This document shows positions 34,504-37,500 of a DNA stretch of 37,500 bases, piece by piece; position 1 is the first letter of the stretch; the number at the start of each line of letters is the position of its first letter. The DNA lies in NCBI RefSeq assembly GCF_964340395.1, contig NC_135563.1, positions 10,069,075-10,106,574 on the forward strand, read 5' to 3'. A program made the translations under genes and the position numbers. The notes under the pieces were generated by a model that saw only the letters and a program-made list of their open reading frames with translations, was not told the DNA's origin and ran no database searches. The DNA comes from Glandiceps talaboti (lineage: Eukaryota; Hemichordata; Enteropneusta; Spengelidae).

Positions 34504-34724
34504 ATTAATGAGTAGAAGGGTAGGGTGGTGATGGTTTAACGTTAATCTGGAAAAAAAACACTGATTGGAAAACATAATACATTTGCTATACTTTGTTATT
34601 ATAAATTGGAAACAGTACTGGCAGCATGTGTCCATTTTAATTCAAGCGGTTGACTGGTTTATAGAAAGAAATCTGTTGTCGATTTTAACAAAGTGAGGAT
34701 GTATACATTGCGTGAATGTACACC

Positions 34725-34756
34725 TATGTATGTATGTATGTATGTATGTATGTATG

Positions 34757-34787
<31 letters not shown>
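34725..34787. repeat. (TATG)n microsatellite
   Basis: About 15 pure TATG units, ending directly against the tRNA-like fragment. Confidence 0.95.
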
Positions 34788-34834
34788 GACTGTTTTGACT
34801 AGTCTAAAATCTGAGCTCGATTCCCGGCAAGTAA
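34788..34834 (+). pseudogene. tRNA-like 3' half (tRNA pseudogene or SINE fragment)
   Basis: GACTG-TTTTGAC-TAGTC fits a 5-bp anticodon stem with a 7-base loop (last pair G-T), a T before the would-be anticodon TTG and an A after it. A 6-base gap follows, then CTGAG-CTCGATT-CCCGG, a T-arm with a 7-base TCGATT-type loop and one mismatched pair, then CAAGTAA. The D arm and the 5' acceptor strand are missing; the TATG repeat takes their place. This is weak structural evidence and could be chance. Confidence 0.25.
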
Positions 34835-35390
34835 CTTTGGCTTAACAAAAGATGACCGTGTACTAACTTAGTTATTTCCGGAACGTTCGATCGATTTGAC
34901 CCTGGACCTGTTTAAAATAGAATTGACTGTTTGATGTGAATGAGAGTTACTGATCAAATGTAAAGCAAACATAGGCCATTGAGTAACACATGCCTATTGT
35001 ACACACCAGTTCAAAACGAGTTGAAATAAGAAAAAAAAGCATGTGACCAATAACAATCTTGTTCACGTACTCTAAGTCCATTGTTAGTATTGCTGACATT
35101 ACTCAAAGACCCCACAGTACTTCAGGGGCATTGCATTACTAAAGTCCATCAGTTCAGTAATTGCATGAGAAAAAGTATAACTTTTGTTGATGGTACATGT
35201 CCACATTTCAACGCGTTGTTTCTGAGTATGCCCTAAAGTCCTACGAGTCTGTACAGTTTGACAGCCATTCCACTTATTGCGTCGTTGTTTCAATTCTCTG
35301 TAGCATACGACAAGGTGTCCAAAAATCAATCGGTGAACAGGTCAGCGTGACGTAGCTCTTATGAAAGAGCAGCTGGCAGCGAAAATGTAA
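34835..35390. other. Stretch without supported genes
   Basis: One minus frame of 76 codons (35099-35329) with no recognised domain. A GCTCTT/AAGAGC hairpin lies at about 35355-35370. Confidence 0.4.
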
Positions 35391-35562
35391 GCTTTACGAG
35401 TATCATCACCCCTAAAGATCCTAAATAACGTATGCTTTACGAGTATTAATATCCCCAAGACCCCAAAACACTGCTAAAAGCGCAAAGTTTCAATTAAAAA
35501 AAACATCAAATAAATAATATAAAAAACCTCACAACACTGCTAAAAGCACAAAATTTCAATAA
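35391..35562. repeat. Two consecutive pairs of short direct repeats
   Basis: GCTTTACGAGTAT occurs at 35391-35403 and 35434-35446, 43 bases apart, each followed by similar AT/CCC-rich sequence. Next, AACACTGCTAAAAGC plus ACAAAATTTCAAT-like sequence occurs at 35467-35496 and 35533-35562, 66 bases apart. These look like two small tandem duplications side by side. Confidence 0.7.
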
Positions 35563-36102
35563 CAACTTCTGAACTACGTGACGTCCTTTTTCCAAGATTA
35601 AAACTTATATCTAGTAAACCCTTTGCTGGCCCAGTTGATTCCCATAAAGAATATAAATATAATCTACATTTTATTGACAGCCCTTATCACTCACATTCTA
35701 AACTGTTTATTAAATTCAAATGAGTGACACCTCTTTTCTACAAATGTCAACTTTACTTGTTATTATCTACCAAAAGAGATGTTTATCTTGAACATTAACG
35801 GAGGACGACATCAGGAAATTCCATTTAAATGACAAAAGGCAAATATGAGTGATGTTGTGTTTGCATCACTCTTTTCATCTTATTAAAAATCATTGTGTTA
35901 TCAGCTGCAATAAGATATTGATTTCAAAGAGACCTCTTTATCATTGTTGACCTCAAGGATATTTTTTTTATATTTTCCGAAGCGAGTATGCCCTATCTCA
36001 CTTTATACGTCAAACTCTGTCTTCCGATAAAGGGAATTCAAATGTGATGTTGAAGAGCAGACATCACTTCACAATTTGAACTATGCTCGAAGTGTGGATG
36101 AC
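35563..36102. other. Stretch without identified features
   Basis: No coding or repeat signal. Confidence 0.4.
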
Positions 36103-36118
36103 GGGGGGGGGGGGGGGG
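36103..36118. repeat. Poly-G tract
   Basis: Sixteen consecutive G. Confidence 0.9.
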
Positions 36119-36587
36119 CAGGCTTAACTGTTTCAAATCGGCGACATCAAAGGTTTCTAAGCAAAAACATAGACAAAGAGAAACAAATCTTCAGACGCAT
36201 TACAAATGATTATTAAGTATGCTTTATTATTCTTTGTAGAAATATTTACTCTGCGTAAATTTTTGTTTTTCCTCCAAACAGACTGTTGGCATTGAATTCG
36301 TGTATTTCTCACGTTTATACATTCCATTCAATGTATTTATTTCATTAATATGTTTATTCATTTATTTGCCATACGGTGTATTTCATGTTTTCTTTAAAAT
36401 CAAGGCACTTAACCAAATGCTATAAATTAGAATTTTATGCTATTCATTCATTCAAGCGAAAATGATGAATGTGAGTGGGGACGGGAGGACAAGGACCTTT
36501 GAGACAGAATGTACATGAAATACCGATATGCTGTGTTGTATGCATGCTGTAGTCACGTGATCTTTTCCCCAAAATAATTAATTACGA
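36119..36587. other. Stretch without identified features
   Basis: No coding or repeat signal apart from ATTCATT-type short runs near 36340-36365. Confidence 0.4.
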
Positions 36588-36955
36588 AGGCCTAACAAAA
36601 AAATTATTCTGTGGCTCCAATTACGCTCAACTTCAGAATAGGTGGGGTAGGTAGATTATTTTTTTTATATGTGAATGTCTAGTTCAGGTAATTATGTTTT
36701 ACATTGTTTTCCATATGGTCTCTGTGTTATTTATTTCTTCCAATCAGATGTACAGCCATTACAGATTGGAAGAACAGTTTTATATTGTCTTTTTAAGTTG
36801 ATGTCAGTTTCCGCATCCAATATTTTTTGCGAGACTTCAAAATTATCGCGATTTTATTATTTTTTTCTCGAAAACGTAAAATAAAGTTTAGGGTCGGCAG
36901 TGAAAACTAGATGGGTCGGGTAACCGGAACCAAACAATTTTTTAAAGGCCTAATC
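36588..36955. mobile_element. Dispersed repeat (copy B), MITE- or SINE-like
   Basis: It matches copy A at 8.93-9.30 kb over most of its length. The left edge AAGGCCTAACAAAAAAATTA (36588-36607) is largely the reverse complement of the right edge CAAACAATTTTTTAAAGGCC, followed by TA near 36950, and GGCTCC answers GGAACC just inside. This copy therefore shows terminal inverted repeats of about 25-30 bases with gaps. It lacks the B-box-like insert of copy A. No coding capacity beyond a chance frame shared with copy A. Confidence 0.65.
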
Positions 36956-37009
36956 TTGGTGTCAGGACTCGGCTGTAGCAACCCAGAATAACCTGCAGCT
37001 GACGACAGC

Positions 37010-37316
37010 AGAATATCTGGCTCTACAAAAATATCTGTCTATTAACAATCCTACATTCATCGTCTGGTAAGACAAAAATCTTACCAACATTTGCTACATT
37101 GTTACCTTGGGATTACAATGTAACTATTGTACTTAAATTTCTATCACGCCAGACGATAAAATCTATTAATGTGCGAGATTTTGTCAAGCCAGACGATAAC
37201 ATGTAGCAGTGTTAATAAGATTTTGGTTATAAAGCTAACTGATAACATGTGACAATGTTCGTAAGATGTTTGTCAAATCAGGCGATGAAATGTAGCAAGT
37301 GTCAAGCCAGACATGG
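37010..37316. mobile_element. Fold-back element (copy 3 of the ~43-bp-unit family)
   Basis: On the left, two reversed units: TCTGGCTCTACAAAAATATC near 37016, and CGTCTGGTAAGACAAAAATC near 37061 with TTACCAACATTTGCTACATT after it. A centre near 37105-37140 follows. On the right, three direct units: CGCCAGACGATAAAATCTAT near 37147, AAGCCAGACGATAACATGTA near 37187, and AAATCAGGCGATGAAATGTA near 37275. A GCTAACTGATAACATGTGAC piece lies between the last two. It begins about 55 bases after copy B of the other dispersed repeat. Confidence 0.6.
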
Positions 37317-37500
37317 TGTTCTCTATACAGTTAACAGCCTTATGTTGTAATGATCCGAAATATATTAAATGAAAGCGAATGAAAAAAAAATGTATTTATA
37401 AAATAAAGTCCTACCCTTCCCCTATTTTTCATCATTATGTTTAAATATGTATACCGTACCGTATATATTTCTTCAAATAAGGTATAAAACCGACCAGAAA
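37317..37500. other. Right edge, nothing identified
   Basis: AT-rich sequence with no feature seen before the window ends. Confidence 0.4.

Overview
The window looks like AT-rich, non-coding nuclear DNA from a metazoan, either intergenic or a large intron. The evidence is long microsatellites (TCTG, TATG, AG, TA, ATG), non-LTR retrotransposon remnants, fold-back and inverted-repeat elements, a short TTAGGG-type tract, and no long open frames outside low-complexity sequence. A marine invertebrate would fit the repeat style, but the sequence does not fix the taxon. There are no bacterial operons, no CRISPR array, and no rRNA or intact tRNA. I could not support any complete, recognisable cellular gene.

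Layout. 0-8 kb: a small fold-back element (1.1 kb), a hairpin-rich segment next to the C-terminal tail of a LINE reverse transcriptase (3.8-4.3 kb, minus strand), a TCTG microsatellite (6.3 kb), a 22-bp minisatellite (7.3-7.5 kb) and one candidate short coding region with a TATA-like box and AATAAA (7.7-8.1 kb). 8-14 kb: three solitary arms of one inverted-repeat family (8.4, 10.3, 12.9 kb), the first copy of a roughly 0.3-0.4 kb dispersed repeat (8.9-9.3 kb), a TCTG tract and a second LINE C-terminal tail (13.4-13.8 kb, minus). 14-20 kb: mostly featureless, with GC-rich hairpins near 15.9 and 16.9 kb, several microsatellites, and a diverged tandem repeat ending in a LINE/SINE-like tail (19.3-19.9 kb). 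20-25 kb: the largest fold-back element, an eleven-copy array of a ~43-bp unit between terminal inverted repeats (21.55-22.15 kb), and a dense microsatellite cluster (23.4-24.1 kb). 25-31 kb: almost empty apart from a weak exon candidate (25.1 kb) and a perfect DR4 nuclear-receptor-type motif (28.9 kb). 31-37.5 kb: a ~0.87 kb long-inverted-repeat element, ATG and TATG microsatellites, a tRNA-like fragment, small direct repeats (35.4 kb), the second dispersed-repeat copy (36.6-36.95 kb) and, directly after it, the third fold-back element (37.0-37.3 kb).

No genes act together here. The coherent biology is transposon-derived: at least three apparently non-autonomous repeat families without their own transposase in the window, plus two 5'-truncated LINEs. 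The fold-back family is the most unusual item. All three copies carry the same ~43-bp unit, reversed on the left and direct on the right, with the direct side expanded to eleven copies at 21.6 kb. All family comparisons were made by eye and carry no computed scores.
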